Positions 25,788-34,671 of a stretch of DNA of 64,000 bases are shown in pieces. Every line of letters begins with the position of its first letter. Positions within the stretch are counted from its first letter, which is position 1. Source of the DNA: Mycolicibacterium iranicum (GTDB lineage: Bacteria; Actinomycetota; Actinomycetes; Mycobacteriales; Mycobacteriaceae); NCBI RefSeq assembly GCF_002101705.1, contig NZ_LQPC01000037.1, forward strand, positions 27,185 through 91,184. The letters run 5' to 3'. Both the position numbers and the translations under genes were made by a program. Below the pieces are notes generated by a model, which worked only from the letters and a program-made list of their open reading frames with translations, did not search any database and was not told the origin of the DNA.

Positions 25788-26725
25788 GACCGCGGCGTAG
25801 TGAGCCAGGACCGCCAGTCGTCGATCGCGACCAGGCGTCCCGAGGATGCGAGGGTGAGATAAAGCGTGCCGTCGCCGGTGTCGAGCGTCGCGTTTGTTGT
25901 CATCGGGTCGTCGAGAGGCAGCGCTCCGAGCGTCTCACCTGCCGGTGAGAAGGCGGTGACACCTCCCGCGCCCAGCGTCGCGACCAGGATGGTTCCGTCG
26001 GCGGCAACGCAAAGGCCGTCCGCGCCACCGATGTTGAGCGGACCACCACTGGGGACCGTGGCGAGACCACGTGCGCCGGCGACACGCCCCGGTGCCGACA
26101 GCATGAACTCCCACACCCGGCGGGTGCGCGTCTCGGCGACGTAGACACGGTCGCCTTCTGGCGACAGGGCGATGCCGTTCGGCATTTCCAGGGGATAGAC
26201 GATCTCCTCGAGCTGACCGTCCGGTGTGCCGTAGAGCAGCCCGGTCATGGTGCGCTGGCGATTGTGGGTGGTACCGCCGTCGGTCACGTAGAAACCGCCC
26301 TCGGCATCGACACAAATGTCACTGGGCCGCACCAGCGGCATCGTGCGGCCTGCGCGGGAACGGAATTCGGTAGTCAGAGTGTGCACCGACCCGTCGAGGT
26401 CGACCATTTGCAGCTGCGGCGTGATTGGCTGCTCTGCAGCACCCACCGGACGGAACAGCTGCGCGCAGCCCTCGAAGTCGTAGGGCCAAAAGCCGACCCC
26501 GAAGGTGGAGCCCCCGTTCTGGCAGACCACCAGCCGGCCGTCGGCTAGCACCCCGACACCGTTCGGGCCGCCACCGACATCGGCAACAAGAGTGGCGGCG
26601 CCATGTGGGCTGATCCTGGTGATGCGCCCCGCCGCCATCTCCGACACCACGACGGAGCCATCCGGATACACGATTGGGCTTTCCGGAAAAGCGAGGCGGT
26701 CTGAGAGGGTTCGCATATCTGTCAT
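25784..26725 (-). CDS. SMP-30/gluconolactonase-like beta-propeller protein
   Basis: 313 residues from ATG 26725, overlapping the SnoaL stop by 4 bp; a start 5 codons upstream is less likely. Six-bladed propeller with metal-site landmarks: FPESPIVYPDGSVVVSEMAAG, GGPNGVGVLADGRLVVCQNGG, RPSDICVDAEGGFYVTDGG, MPNGIALSPEGDRVYVAET and GGADGLCVAADGTILVATLG. These enzymes are Ca/Zn-dependent lactonases. A lactone-hydrolysing step is plausible in a pathway with P450 and SDR enzymes (inference). No signal peptide is seen. Confidence 0.88.
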   Translation of the reverse strand: MTDMRTLSDRLAFPESPIVYPDGSVVVSEMAAGRITRISPHGAATLVADVGGGPNGVGVLADGRLVVCQNGGSTFGVGFWPYDFEGCAQLFRPVGAAEQPITPQLQMVDLDGSVHTLTTEFRSRAGRTMPLVRPSDICVDAEGGFYVTDGGTTHNRQRTMTGLLYGTPDGQLEEIVYPLEMPNGIALSPEGDRVYVAETRTRRVWEFMLSAPGRVAGARGLATVPSGGPLNIGGADGLCVAADGTILVATLGAGGVTAFSPAGETLGALPLDDPMTTNATLDTGDGTLYLTLASSGRLVAIDDWRSWLTTPRS

Positions 26726-27237
26726 CGGCGGGACTCCCACCAGGCGGCGAACCGGGGATCGGCGAGTGGAATGTCACCGACACCGACCTGGCTGCGTGGC
26801 CAGTTCGCAGGCGGTTGGTCCAGTGGCGATTTCTCGTGCGCCGCCCCGTACCAGAGCCGATGCCTGCGGTGGGAGAACAGCCAGCGGTCACCGACCTTTT
26901 CGTATGTGTCGTCGTACCGGATCAGCTGGTCAAGAAAGCCGTCCGCACGCGTCTGGGCGTGGCAGAGCGCCCAGACCTGGCCCGACGCGTGCTCGGCGTC
27001 ATGGAGATCGATGAGATGGTTGGCCACCAGGATCACGGCGAAGATGCTGTCGTTGAGACTTCGGCTCATCAACGTGCGCAACCCATCGGGCCCGTCGCCG
27101 TAGTCGCCGAATCGCGCGTCAGGAGAGAACAATTCCGCCATCGCGTCGACGTCGCGGGACTCGATTGCAGCAGCGTATCGCAGCGGCAGCGCACGTATCG
27201 CGTCTCGCGCGAGCAGGTCATCGAGCGCGTTCGACAT
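26722..27237 (-). CDS. SnoaL/NTF2-like protein
   Basis: 171 residues from ATG 27237, abutting the SDR stop. NTF2-like landmarks: LLARDAIRALPLRYAAAIES (N-terminal helix), MAELFSPDARFGDYGDGPDG, VANHLIDLHDAEHASGQVWA, and LIRYDDTYEKVGDRWLFSHRR followed by HRLWYG. This pattern is common in SnoaL_4-type proteins linked with steroid and aromatic catabolic genes; both hydratase/isomerase and dioxygenase-subunit-like roles exist. Its operon neighbours are two SDRs upstream, an SMP-30 protein and a cyclase downstream. Confidence 0.85.
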   Translation of the reverse strand: MSNALDDLLARDAIRALPLRYAAAIESRDVDAMAELFSPDARFGDYGDGPDGLRTLMSRSLNDSIFAVILVANHLIDLHDAEHASGQVWALCHAQTRADGFLDQLIRYDDTYEKVGDRWLFSHRRHRLWYGAAHEKSPLDQPPANWPRSQVGVGDIPLADPRFAAWWESRR

Positions 27238-28014
27238 TCATCCCCCCGTCACGTTGATGTCCTGACCGGTGATCGCCGACGCCGCGTCCGAGGCCAGCCA
27301 CAACGACACCTCGGCGACCTCATCGGGTTGGACCAACCGCCCGATCTTGGTCAATGCGGCCAGACGCCGGCGCAACTCGCCGGGATCGACGCCGTCGTCA
27401 CGGGCTCGCCGTGCCACGTAGGTGTCGAACAGTTCGCCCGCCACACTGCCGACCACCAAAGTATTGACGCGGATTCCGAGGGCGCCGACCTCGAGCGCCA
27501 GCGTTTGACACAGCGCCGAAAGACCTAGTTTCGCCGCCGCGTAGTGCGCCTTGCGCGGTTGCACATTTCGCGCCGCAGCCGACGACACGAATTGCACATT
27601 GCCGCGACCGGCCGGAATCATCGCCTCCGACAGCGCTTCCCGAGTCAACACCATCGGCGCCAGGAGGTTGGTGGCGAACACGTCCTGCCAGTTGGCTACG
27701 GTCGCCTCGCTGACGAGTTGGTCCACTCCGGGCACCGCTGCGTTGTTGATGAGCACATCCAGTCGCCCCCACCGGGACATGATCGCGGAAACGGCGGCCT
27801 TGCACTGATTTTCGTCCCTGATGTCGACAACATGCACGGAGGCGGCCCCACCTTCCTCGGCAATGATGCCTGCGGTGACCTCAAGCTCGTCCGGGCGCCG
27901 CGCCACCAACGCGACCGTTGCGCCGCTGCGCGCGTATCGCCGGGCGATGACACGGCCGATACCGCCGCTCGCGCCGGTGACGACGACAACGCTGTCGGCA
28001 GGCTCTGCATCCAC
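27238..28014 (-). CDS. Short-chain dehydrogenase/reductase (SDR)
   Basis: 258 residues from GTG 28014 (VDAEPADSVVVVTGASGG), 5 bp after the upstream SDR stop. Longer readings run into that gene and look non-coding. Classical SDR: TGASGGIGRVIARRYA, LVARRPDELE (Arg pair suggests NADPH), LINNAAVPG, VQFVSSAAARNVQPRKAHYAAAK (catalytic Ser/Tyr/Lys) and the C-terminal ITGQDINVTGG. Second gene of the SDR-SDR-SnoaL-SMP30-cyclase operon. Confidence 0.9.
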   Translation of the reverse strand: MDAEPADSVVVVTGASGGIGRVIARRYARSGATVALVARRPDELEVTAGIIAEEGGAASVHVVDIRDENQCKAAVSAIMSRWGRLDVLINNAAVPGVDQLVSEATVANWQDVFATNLLAPMVLTREALSEAMIPAGRGNVQFVSSAAARNVQPRKAHYAAAKLGLSALCQTLALEVGALGIRVNTLVVGSVAGELFDTYVARRARDDGVDPGELRRRLAALTKIGRLVQPDEVAEVSLWLASDAASAITGQDINVTGG

Positions 28015-28019
28015 GGTCG

Positions 28020-28841
28020 CTAGCCGTCCAGCAGCATCTTCGCCATTGGTGTGCCGGCGGGAAACACCTCGGTGATACCCGCGCTCAGATATCCCGAGTC
28101 CGTCACCATCGTGATGCCGTTGACGACGCTCGCCGCATCGCTGCACAGGAACAGCAACGGATAGGCCTGTTCCATCGGCGTGGCGGCATCCACACCGATC
28201 TTCGCGCGGTAGTCGGCGCCGAAATCGAGCCAGAGATCTGCGTTGGCCTGCGCCAGCGGCGTATCGGTCGGTCCGGGGCAGATTGCGTTGATCCGAATGC
28301 CGTCAGCGATGAGTTCCATCGCCTCACGCGCAACATACGCGCAGACCGCCTGCTTGGTGAACATGTAGTGCGCACAACCGTTGTCGACTGCCCATGCCGC
28401 AGCGGTATCGAAGTCGTCGATATCAAGGAACTCGTTGAGCTGGCGCAGGTTCGACCGCCACGCGAGGCCGGCCGCCGAGGAGATGAAACCGATGGCCGAC
28501 CCGCGGCCGAGCATGCCTAGGGCGCGCAGGCGCTCGATGAGGTGCCGGTGGCCGATGAAGTTGATGCGCTCGATGCCGGGACCGTCGGCGACCCCCGCGC
28601 ACGCAAACAGAGCGTGGACGGCGCCCCCGCATTCGGACACCGCCGCGTCGATGCTGTCCCTCTCCGCCAGGTTCACCCGGATGGGCGTGACGCCAGGCAG
28701 ATCGCAGTTGGCGTAATCCATGACAACAACCTCGGCGCCTGCGTCCTGGGCCAGTCGAGCGACGGCATTGCCCATGCCGGTGGCCCCACCGACGACGAGG
28801 ACGCGCTTGCCCCGGTACGAGAAGGCGTCGAACAGGCTCAT
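28020..28841 (-). CDS. SDR, 3-alpha-hydroxysteroid dehydrogenase-like
   Basis: 273 residues from ATG 28841, with AGGCACC just upstream. The cofactor motif is VLVVGGATGMGNAVARLAQD. The active-site region is FISSAAGLAWRSNLRQLNEF, with Ser and a long insertion of about 30 residues before AHYMFTKQAVCAYV (Tyr/Lys). This extended spacer and the small VVVMDYANCDLPG acceptor loop are typical of the 3-alpha-HSD/carbonyl-reductase-like group, in line with a cyclic alcohol substrate (inference). First gene of a five-gene operon, diverging from the APH-like kinase over operator F. Confidence 0.9.
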   Translation of the reverse strand: MSLFDAFSYRGKRVLVVGGATGMGNAVARLAQDAGAEVVVMDYANCDLPGVTPIRVNLAERDSIDAAVSECGGAVHALFACAGVADGPGIERINFIGHRHLIERLRALGMLGRGSAIGFISSAAGLAWRSNLRQLNEFLDIDDFDTAAAWAVDNGCAHYMFTKQAVCAYVAREAMELIADGIRINAICPGPTDTPLAQANADLWLDFGADYRAKIGVDAATPMEQAYPLLFLCSDAASVVNGITMVTDSGYLSAGITEVFPAGTPMAKMLLDG

Positions 28842-28900
28842 GGTGCCTCCAGTGCAGTCGCCGCCGCCGTTCGGTGGCCGATTCTCAGGCTATTACAAGA

Positions 28901-28923
28901 GCACATCATCTGTACTATTGTCT
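28901..28923 (+). promoter_or_regulatory. Operator site F overlapping the leaderless kinase promoter
   Basis: GCACA, centre TCATCTGTACTAT, TGTCT. TACTAT (28913-28918) is a good -10 box, and the ATG of the kinase gene lies 9 nt after it, leaving no room for a leader. A bound repressor would block the promoter. Confidence 0.68.
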
Positions 28924-28927
28924 AGTA

Positions 28928-30298
28928 ATGACAGCCGGAATCGACACCGTTGTCGAGGCGTGGATCTCCGAGCACATCGGGCCGGTCCGCACCTTCGAAC
29001 GCCAGCAACGTTGGCGGCCGGCCTGGTTCGTCATCGTTGAACGCGACGGCCGGGACATCGGTCTCTACGTCCGTGGTGAGCGCGAGGGATTCGGGTTCGC
29101 CACCGTCGCCACAGAGGCGGAGATCCTGCGGGTGTTGGAAGCGCACGACATCCCGGTCCCGCACATCCACGGCGAGATCGTCGAAGCCTCGGCGGTCGTA
29201 ATGGACCTCCTGCCGGGTGCACCGAATCCGTGTAGTGCGGGTGATCCCGGCGACCTCGACGCGGTCATGGATGACTACGTCGACGCGCTCGTCCGAGCGC
29301 ACGCGATTGATCCGGCGGCGTTCGCGGCCGTGGGCCTGCACTCCCCCGCTGACCCTCACGCTCTCGCCCTGGACTACTTCGAGACCTTCGTGGCCCGCTA
29401 CCGGGAATTCAAGCAGCGCCCAGAACCCCTGCTGGAGTTCGCCATCGGATGGCTGCGCCGCAACGTACCAACTGATCGGACCACACCTCAGTTCGTCCTC
29501 GGCGATACGGGACAGTACATGTACGCCGACGGTCGGATCACCGGCCTGATCGACGTCGAACTCGCCCACATCGGTGACGTCTCACACGATCTCGCGGGCC
29601 TGAGGTTGCGCAACGTCACCGAACCGATGGGTGACCTCGGCCGGGTGCTGCGGCGCTATGAGGAGGAATCCGGGACACCGCTGGATCGTGCCGCGATCGA
29701 GTTCCACACCGCCAAGTTCGCGCTGTGTACGCCGCTCGGCGTCGCCATCGTTCTGCATCTCGACCTACCGCTGACCGACATCGTGCAGTACATCGAATGG
29801 TTTCACCTGCTGTCGCTGCACGCGATCGAGTCGATCGCCCGTCAGGCCGACATCGCGCTACCGGCCGTGCCATCCCCAGAGCCCACGCCATCGTCCTATT
29901 CCGGCGCCGTTGCCGGCCTGGCGTCGATGGTCGAGTCCCTCGATGTGCCTGCCGGCATCGCGGAGTACCAGAGGTCATCGGTGGCCAATGTCGCGCGACT
30001 GTGCCACCGCATCAGCCAGTACGGAGTCGCCGTCGATGCCGCAGACCTCGACGATATCGAGCACCTACTCGGGACCCGGCCCGTCGACCGAGCGGCGGGC
30101 GACCGAGCACTCGAGGAGTTCGTCTGCACGGCGGAGCCACACCACGATGCAGCCCTGATCGCGCTGCTGCACCGTCGCGTGATGCGGCAATTGATGCTCA
30201 TCGAGCCACTCCTGACCGGTGGGCGCATCGGCCACGTGACGCCATTGGACGAACTGTTGGACACCAGCGACAACGGAAAAGGATGCGGCAGCGGTTGA
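28928..30298 (+). CDS. APH-like phosphotransferase family protein, possible hydroxyacyl-CoA kinase
   Basis: 456 residues from ATG 28928; no Shine-Dalgarno, and a -10 box 9 nt away suggests a leaderless message. The APH/choline-kinase-like fold is seen in residues about 20-290. The catalytic loop reads FVLGDTGQYMYADG, keeping the Asp but with Leu for His and Met for Asn of HGDxxxxN. The metal site is LIDVELAHIGDVSHDLAG. Residues about 310-456 form an extra helical domain of unknown role. Bacterial LvaA and human ACAD10/11 kinase domains phosphorylate 4-hydroxyacyl-CoAs, so this could allow beta-oxidation past a gamma-hydroxyl (inference). Single-gene unit. Confidence 0.82.
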   Translation: MTAGIDTVVEAWISEHIGPVRTFERQQRWRPAWFVIVERDGRDIGLYVRGEREGFGFATVATEAEILRVLEAHDIPVPHIHGEIVEASAVVMDLLPGAPNPCSAGDPGDLDAVMDDYVDALVRAHAIDPAAFAAVGLHSPADPHALALDYFETFVARYREFKQRPEPLLEFAIGWLRRNVPTDRTTPQFVLGDTGQYMYADGRITGLIDVELAHIGDVSHDLAGLRLRNVTEPMGDLGRVLRRYEEESGTPLDRAAIEFHTAKFALCTPLGVAIVLHLDLPLTDIVQYIEWFHLLSLHAIESIARQADIALPAVPSPEPTPSSYSGAVAGLASMVESLDVPAGIAEYQRSSVANVARLCHRISQYGVAVDAADLDDIEHLLGTRPVDRAAGDRALEEFVCTAEPHHDAALIALLHRRVMRQLMLIEPLLTGGRIGHVTPLDELLDTSDNGKGCGSG

Positions 30299-30318
30299 CG
30301 CCACGCGCGCTTTACGCT

Positions 30319-30333
30319 GCCCGCTAGGCGGGC
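30319..30333. terminator. Possible short hairpin between convergent genes
   Basis: GCCCGC-TAG-GCGGGC forms a 6-bp stem with a 3-nt loop between the kinase and P450 ends, and includes the P450 stop codon. No T run follows, so it is only a weak terminator candidate. Confidence 0.3.
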
Positions 30334-31622
30334 GTCACCGTGATCGGCAGATGGGTCGGCCCCCGCAGCGAGGTGTTCGTGGACCACGTCGCCGGGCCGG
30401 CAGGGGTGATCGCGGAGGCCTGTTTGACCAATTCACGAAGGACCGCCTGTGCCTCCATGCGGGCTAATGGCGCCCCGATGCACATATGTGCGCCATAGCC
30501 GAAAGCGATGTGACTGCGAGGATTTCGATCGGCGCGGTACCGATCAGGATCTTCGAATACCAGAGGGTCGCGATTAGCGGCCGCGAAGTTGAGCATCACC
30601 CGCGAGCCAGAGGGAATGGTTACTTCCCCGACCTGGTAGTCCGCCCGCGTGTACCTGTAGAGGTTCTGAATGGGTGTCGATATGCGCAGCTGCTCCTCGA
30701 CCGCCATCGGTATCAGATCCGGGTTCTGCCGGATCATTTCGAATTGATCAGGATTGTGCGCCAACGTGTCGAACATGCCACCGAGCAGATTCGTCGTGGT
30801 CTCGTTACCCGCGATCAGCAGCAGAACTGCGATGAGGAAGAGCTGATCATCGGTGAGCGACCCGTCGTCGGCGTGAGTGAGCAACCGGCCGAGAACGGTG
30901 TCCGAGTCCTTCAGTCCCCCTGACGAGAACTGCCTCATGAAGTAGCGCTGCAAAGCCGCCATGGAGGCGACAGCCTTGCCGAAGCGGATTACCCCACGGC
31001 GACTCGCTTCGAAGTCCACGATGTGCATGCCCGCCTCCGACCACGCCCGGAACTTGTCCACGTCGGCATCGGGGACGCCCAGAATGTAGGCGATCATCCG
31101 CATCGGCATGGGAATCGTGAGCCGTTGAACGACGTCGCAACCGGGTTCGGCCAACACCTCAGACACCAGCTCTGACGCGAGTTCGTCGGTCATGTTCTGC
31201 CAGCTGGCCATTGCGCCCTTGCTGAAGCCCGGTTGCACCTGCTTGCGCAGCCGCGCGTGTTCGGCCCCATCCGAGTGCACCAGAACCGGCGCCGAAATTC
31301 GCATCCGCGTGACGCCCTCGGTACTGGTGACGGCATCGGTGTCCCGCAGCGCGGCACGCACGTCCTCGTGCCTACAGAGGATCCACGTAGCCCGTTTCGG
31401 GTTGTAGTGCACCCGTCCCTGCTGGTGAAGTCGCCGGAAGGCGTCGAACGGCTGCGCGGCCGTATCGCGGTCAAGCGGGTCGTAATCGGTGTTGACTGCT
31501 CCTGCCCATCCCTGGTGGCCTCGCCGCCGATCGCGCAGTGCAGCAGCGGAATTCAATCGAATTGCGGAGGTGAAGGCGGCCGTGATCGCGCCCCGCTCAC
31601 CCAGCCTTTCCACCAGGTTCAC
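30324..31622 (-). CDS. Cytochrome P450
   Basis: 432 residues from GTG 31622, which overlaps the LLM stop by 4 bp. This gives about 40 residues more than usual before DYDPLDRDTAAQPFDAF. A GTG at 31496 (VNTDYDPLDRDTAA) would give the normal length and is a real alternative. The I-helix is LLLIAGNETTTNLL, the K-helix is EEQLRISTP, and the heme loop is AFGYGAHMCIGAPLARMEA. Last gene of the P450-crotonase-LLM-P450 operon. Confidence 0.93.
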   Translation of the reverse strand: MNLVERLGERGAITAAFTSAIRLNSAAALRDRRRGHQGWAGAVNTDYDPLDRDTAAQPFDAFRRLHQQGRVHYNPKRATWILCRHEDVRAALRDTDAVTSTEGVTRMRISAPVLVHSDGAEHARLRKQVQPGFSKGAMASWQNMTDELASELVSEVLAEPGCDVVQRLTIPMPMRMIAYILGVPDADVDKFRAWSEAGMHIVDFEASRRGVIRFGKAVASMAALQRYFMRQFSSGGLKDSDTVLGRLLTHADDGSLTDDQLFLIAVLLLIAGNETTTNLLGGMFDTLAHNPDQFEMIRQNPDLIPMAVEEQLRISTPIQNLYRYTRADYQVGEVTIPSGSRVMLNFAAANRDPLVFEDPDRYRADRNPRSHIAFGYGAHMCIGAPLARMEAQAVLRELVKQASAITPAGPATWSTNTSLRGPTHLPITVTPA

Positions 31623-32548
31623 GGACGTGTCCTTTTCACTTGGTGCCGTATGACGGTGTCGCCGAACTCCTCGATCGCCGACACGGCCTGGTCGACACTG
31701 TCGCCGGCCACGCTCAGGGTGATCACGGTAACCCCGATGGTCGCAAGGCGTTCCACGTCGGCAATGAAGGATGCCGGGTCAAAGCTCGAACGTCCCGGTG
31801 TACTACCCAACCCGTTGAACACGATGTCGATCTCAGCAGGATCCCTGCCCGCCGAGTCACACCTGCGCGCCAAATCCTTGATGCCGGCGACAAGTTGCGC
31901 GTCGCCGTCCATAGTTGCCGTCCTCGTGACCCTCGCCAACATCTCCGGCGCAGCGAAGGGGCACCATGCGTCGCCGTGGGTCACGACCCTGCGGCGGGCA
32001 GCGGCGGTGTTACCACCGATCCAGATCGGCGGACGCTGCTGCGGCCGTGGATGCGCGGTGATGCCGTCGAACTCGAAATGCCTGCCGGCGAAGCTCACGT
32101 TGTCAGCTGTCCAGACCTGTCGAATGACATCGAGGGCTTCGTCGACGATTCCGGCACGTTGCTCGTATTCCACGCCCAGTGCTGCGAATTCACCCTTCAG
32201 GTAACCAACACCGACGGCCAATGTGAAGCGCCCACCCGACAATGCGTCCAGTGTCGCGCCGGCTTTCGCGACGATCAGCGGATTTCGATACGGCAGGACG
32301 ACCAGGTTCGGTATCAGTCGCAAACGGGTCGTCACCGCTGCCGCGAATCCCATGGCCACGAACGGGTCGAGCGCGTCGTGCCCGCCGGAATCGAGCCACC
32401 TCTGCGTCGGGGCGGGGTGGTCGGTGAAACCGAAGCCGTGAAACCCGGCACGCTCGGCTGCCGCGGCGATCGCGGTCACCCCGGACCCGGTGACCAGTTC
32501 AGGGTTGTAGGGGTGGGTGTGCATCGGGTGTGTCAGCACGAAGCGCAC
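31619..32548 (-). CDS. LLM-class F420/flavin-dependent oxidoreductase
   Basis: 309 residues from GTG 32548 (VRFVLTHPMHTHPYNPELV), with GAGGAG about 9 bp upstream; the longer open frame adds a non-family leader. Luciferase-like TIM barrel: ERAGFHGFGFTDHPAPTQRW, NLVVLPYRNPLIVAKAGATL, LSGGRFTLAVGVGYLKGEFA, RPQQRPPIWIGGNTAAARRR and VERLATIGVTVITLSVAGDS. The wording matches mycobacterial F420-dependent members. Possible roles are dehydrogenation or Baeyer-Villiger-type oxygenation; the substrate is unknown. It is coupled to the downstream P450 gene. Confidence 0.9.
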   Translation of the reverse strand: MRFVLTHPMHTHPYNPELVTGSGVTAIAAAAERAGFHGFGFTDHPAPTQRWLDSGGHDALDPFVAMGFAAAVTTRLRLIPNLVVLPYRNPLIVAKAGATLDALSGGRFTLAVGVGYLKGEFAALGVEYEQRAGIVDEALDVIRQVWTADNVSFAGRHFEFDGITAHPRPQQRPPIWIGGNTAAARRRVVTHGDAWCPFAAPEMLARVTRTATMDGDAQLVAGIKDLARRCDSAGRDPAEIDIVFNGLGSTPGRSSFDPASFIADVERLATIGVTVITLSVAGDSVDQAVSAIEEFGDTVIRHQVKRTRP

Positions 32549-32570
32549 GCTGCACTCCTCGTCGGTGTCG

Positions 32571-33371
32571 TCAGCGGCCTTGGAAACGGGGATCGCGCTT
32601 CTCGGCGAAGGCGGCGACACCTTCGGCGACGTCGTCGGTCCCCGCGACCTGCTCGACGAGCAGCGCCTCGGCGTGAAACGCCGCGGTGCGGTCGACGTCG
32701 AGGGCCTGATTGAGCATCGCTTTCGCGGCGGCGAGGGCGCGCGTCGGCCCGTTCGCGAGGCGCGCCGCCCAGTCGAGGGCCAGCGCGTCGAGCGCGGCGC
32801 GGTCGGCGACGACCTCGTTCACCAGGCCGATGCGATGCGCCTCGGCGGCCGAGAGTTCCTCGCCGAACAGGATGAGCCGCTTGGCGACGTTGAAGGGAAC
32901 CTTGCGGGTGAGCAGGTAGGCGGCCCCGCCGTCGGGAGCGAGGCCACGCCGCACGAAGAGCTCAATGAGTCGAGCACTCTCCACCGCGATGACGAGGTCG
33001 CACGCCAGCACCATGCTGGCGCCGACGCCCGCGGCGACGCCGTTGAGTGCGCAGATCACCGGTTTGTCGCAGTCGAGCAGCGCGGCCACCACCGCTTGGG
33101 ATCCGGTGCGCAGGATCCGCGCCGCGTCACCCGCGATGCGGTCCTGGCTGGGGCGCATGTTCGGGTCGCGCAGGTTGGGCCCGGTGCAGAAGTGCCGATC
33201 ACCACTGGCCGTGAACACCACGGCGCGGATCTCAGGATCGCTCGAGGCGGCGGCGAGGTTGTCGATGAGGTCGCGCTGCATCGCGCGCGTGACCGAGTTT
33301 CCGACCTCGGGTCGGTCCAGCACGAGCCACCGCACGCCGCCCTCCGTGCGGGCCGCCAGTCCGGTGCTCAC
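32571..33371 (-). CDS. Enoyl-CoA hydratase/isomerase (crotonase)
   Basis: 266 residues, GTGA overlap with the P450 stop. Crotonase fold: LVLDRPEVGNSVTRAMQRDL, HFCTGPNLRDPNM, oxyanion-hole region CALNGVAAGVGASMVLACDL, RRGLAPDGGAAYLLTRKV and a C-terminal AFAEKRDPRFQGR. The PDGG Asp, instead of paired Glu residues, resembles PaaG-like isomerases and hydratases. It hydrates or isomerises an enoyl-CoA in beta-oxidation. It lies between a P450 and an LLM oxidoreductase gene. Confidence 0.92.
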   Translation of the reverse strand: MSTGLAARTEGGVRWLVLDRPEVGNSVTRAMQRDLIDNLAAASSDPEIRAVVFTASGDRHFCTGPNLRDPNMRPSQDRIAGDAARILRTGSQAVVAALLDCDKPVICALNGVAAGVGASMVLACDLVIAVESARLIELFVRRGLAPDGGAAYLLTRKVPFNVAKRLILFGEELSAAEAHRIGLVNEVVADRAALDALALDWAARLANGPTRALAAAKAMLNQALDVDRTAAFHAEALLVEQVAGTDDVAEGVAAFAEKRDPRFQGR

Positions 33372-34564
33372 AGCGCGATGGGCACGCTGGCCGGTCCGCG
33401 GACCGAGTTGGTGTGGACGTAGGTCACGTTGGCCTCGTCGACCGTCCAGTCGGGGAACCGTTTGAGGGTCTCCTCCAGCGCCACCCTTGCCTCCAGCCGG
33501 GCCAGCGCCGCGCCGAGACAGAAGTGCGATCCGTGCCCGAAGCTGATGTGCCGGATGCCCGTTCGCGTCACGTCGAAGGTGTCGGGGCGCTCGTACTGCC
33601 GTTCATCCCGGCCCGCGGAGCCGGTGAGTAGCGCCACCTTCGACCCACGCGGGATGACCGTGTCGTGGTAGGTGATGTCGCGCAATGCGAACCGTCCCTG
33701 GATGGGAGAGGGCGCGTCGTAGCGGAGTAATTCTTCGACGGCGCCGCCGATCAGACCCGGATCCGCCAACAGCTTCGCCCGCTGATCGGGATTTCGGGCC
33801 AGCGTCAGTGCGGCCCAGCCCAGCAGCCGCGCGACGGTCTCGTTGCCGGCGACATTGACCATCGCGATGAAGACCAGCAACTCACCGTCATCCAGTCGGC
33901 GCGGATCGACATCGGGCACGACGAGGTCGGAGTCCATGAGATCGCTGACGATGTCGGCTCTGCGGTGCTGCCGTCGCAGTTCGATCTGCTGCCGGTAGTA
34001 GTCGAACAGGTTCGCCGAAGCCTCGTCGCCCGCGGCGCTGCGTTCGGGATTTCCCTCGTCGCGATGCACTTGTGCGTCCGACCACTCGCGCAGGTTGTCG
34101 TGGTCCTCCTCCGGGAAACCCAACAGCGAGCTGATCACCATCACGGGCAGCTTGGCCGAGAAGTCACGGACGAAGTCGAAGCCACCCGTGCCGACATACG
34201 GATCCAGATAACCCTGGCACAACTGGCGAATGTGCTCTTCGAGCTTGGCGATACGGCTGCGGAAGAACGTGCGATTGACCATCTTGCGCAGGTACGTGTG
34301 GTCCGGAGGGTCCATCATGATCATCGCCTTCGGCGCGCCCCACGGCTCGTCGGTGATCATGTCGAGCGTGATGCCGTGCTCCGATGACAGCGACTCCGTG
34401 TCCAGCGAGGCGGTCATGACATCGTCGAACCGGCTCAACGCGTAGAAGTCGTACTCCGCGTTGTAGTAGACCGGCGCCTCGTCTCGCATCCGCTTCCACA
34501 CCGAGTACGGTTCGGCGTGGAGTGAACGGTCGAAGGGATCCCACCGCAACTCCGTCGTTGTCAT
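33368..34564 (-). CDS. Cytochrome P450
   Basis: 398 residues from ATG 34564 (MTTTELRWDPFDRSLHAEPY), with GGAAGG about 9 bp upstream. The I-helix is AMVNVAGNETVARLL, the K-helix is EELLRYDAP, and the heme loop is SFGHGSHFCLGAALARLEA. First gene of the P450-crotonase-LLM-P450 operon and controlled by operator G. The mixed operon suggests oxidation steps interleaved with CoA-ester chemistry. Confidence 0.95.
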   Translation of the reverse strand: MTTTELRWDPFDRSLHAEPYSVWKRMRDEAPVYYNAEYDFYALSRFDDVMTASLDTESLSSEHGITLDMITDEPWGAPKAMIMMDPPDHTYLRKMVNRTFFRSRIAKLEEHIRQLCQGYLDPYVGTGGFDFVRDFSAKLPVMVISSLLGFPEEDHDNLREWSDAQVHRDEGNPERSAAGDEASANLFDYYRQQIELRRQHRRADIVSDLMDSDLVVPDVDPRRLDDGELLVFIAMVNVAGNETVARLLGWAALTLARNPDQRAKLLADPGLIGGAVEELLRYDAPSPIQGRFALRDITYHDTVIPRGSKVALLTGSAGRDERQYERPDTFDVTRTGIRHISFGHGSHFCLGAALARLEARVALEETLKRFPDWTVDEANVTYVHTNSVRGPASVPIAL

Positions 34565-34584
34565 CAGCACCGTCCTTCCACATG

Positions 34585-34607
34585 GAACACTATTACAGTA
34601 AATGTTC
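34585..34607 (-). promoter_or_regulatory. Operator site G, between P450 and crotonase operons
   Basis: Perfect 5-bp arms GAACA (34585-34589) and TGTTC (34603-34607) around 13 bp. On the minus strand the centre is TTTACTGTAATAG, close to sites C and L. Clearest palindrome of the set together with L. Confidence 0.72.
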
Positions 34608-34671
34608 GATTGCACTACCATGCGCTAGCATCCACACATCCGATCAATCAATGCCCCAGGAGGACAGCCAG

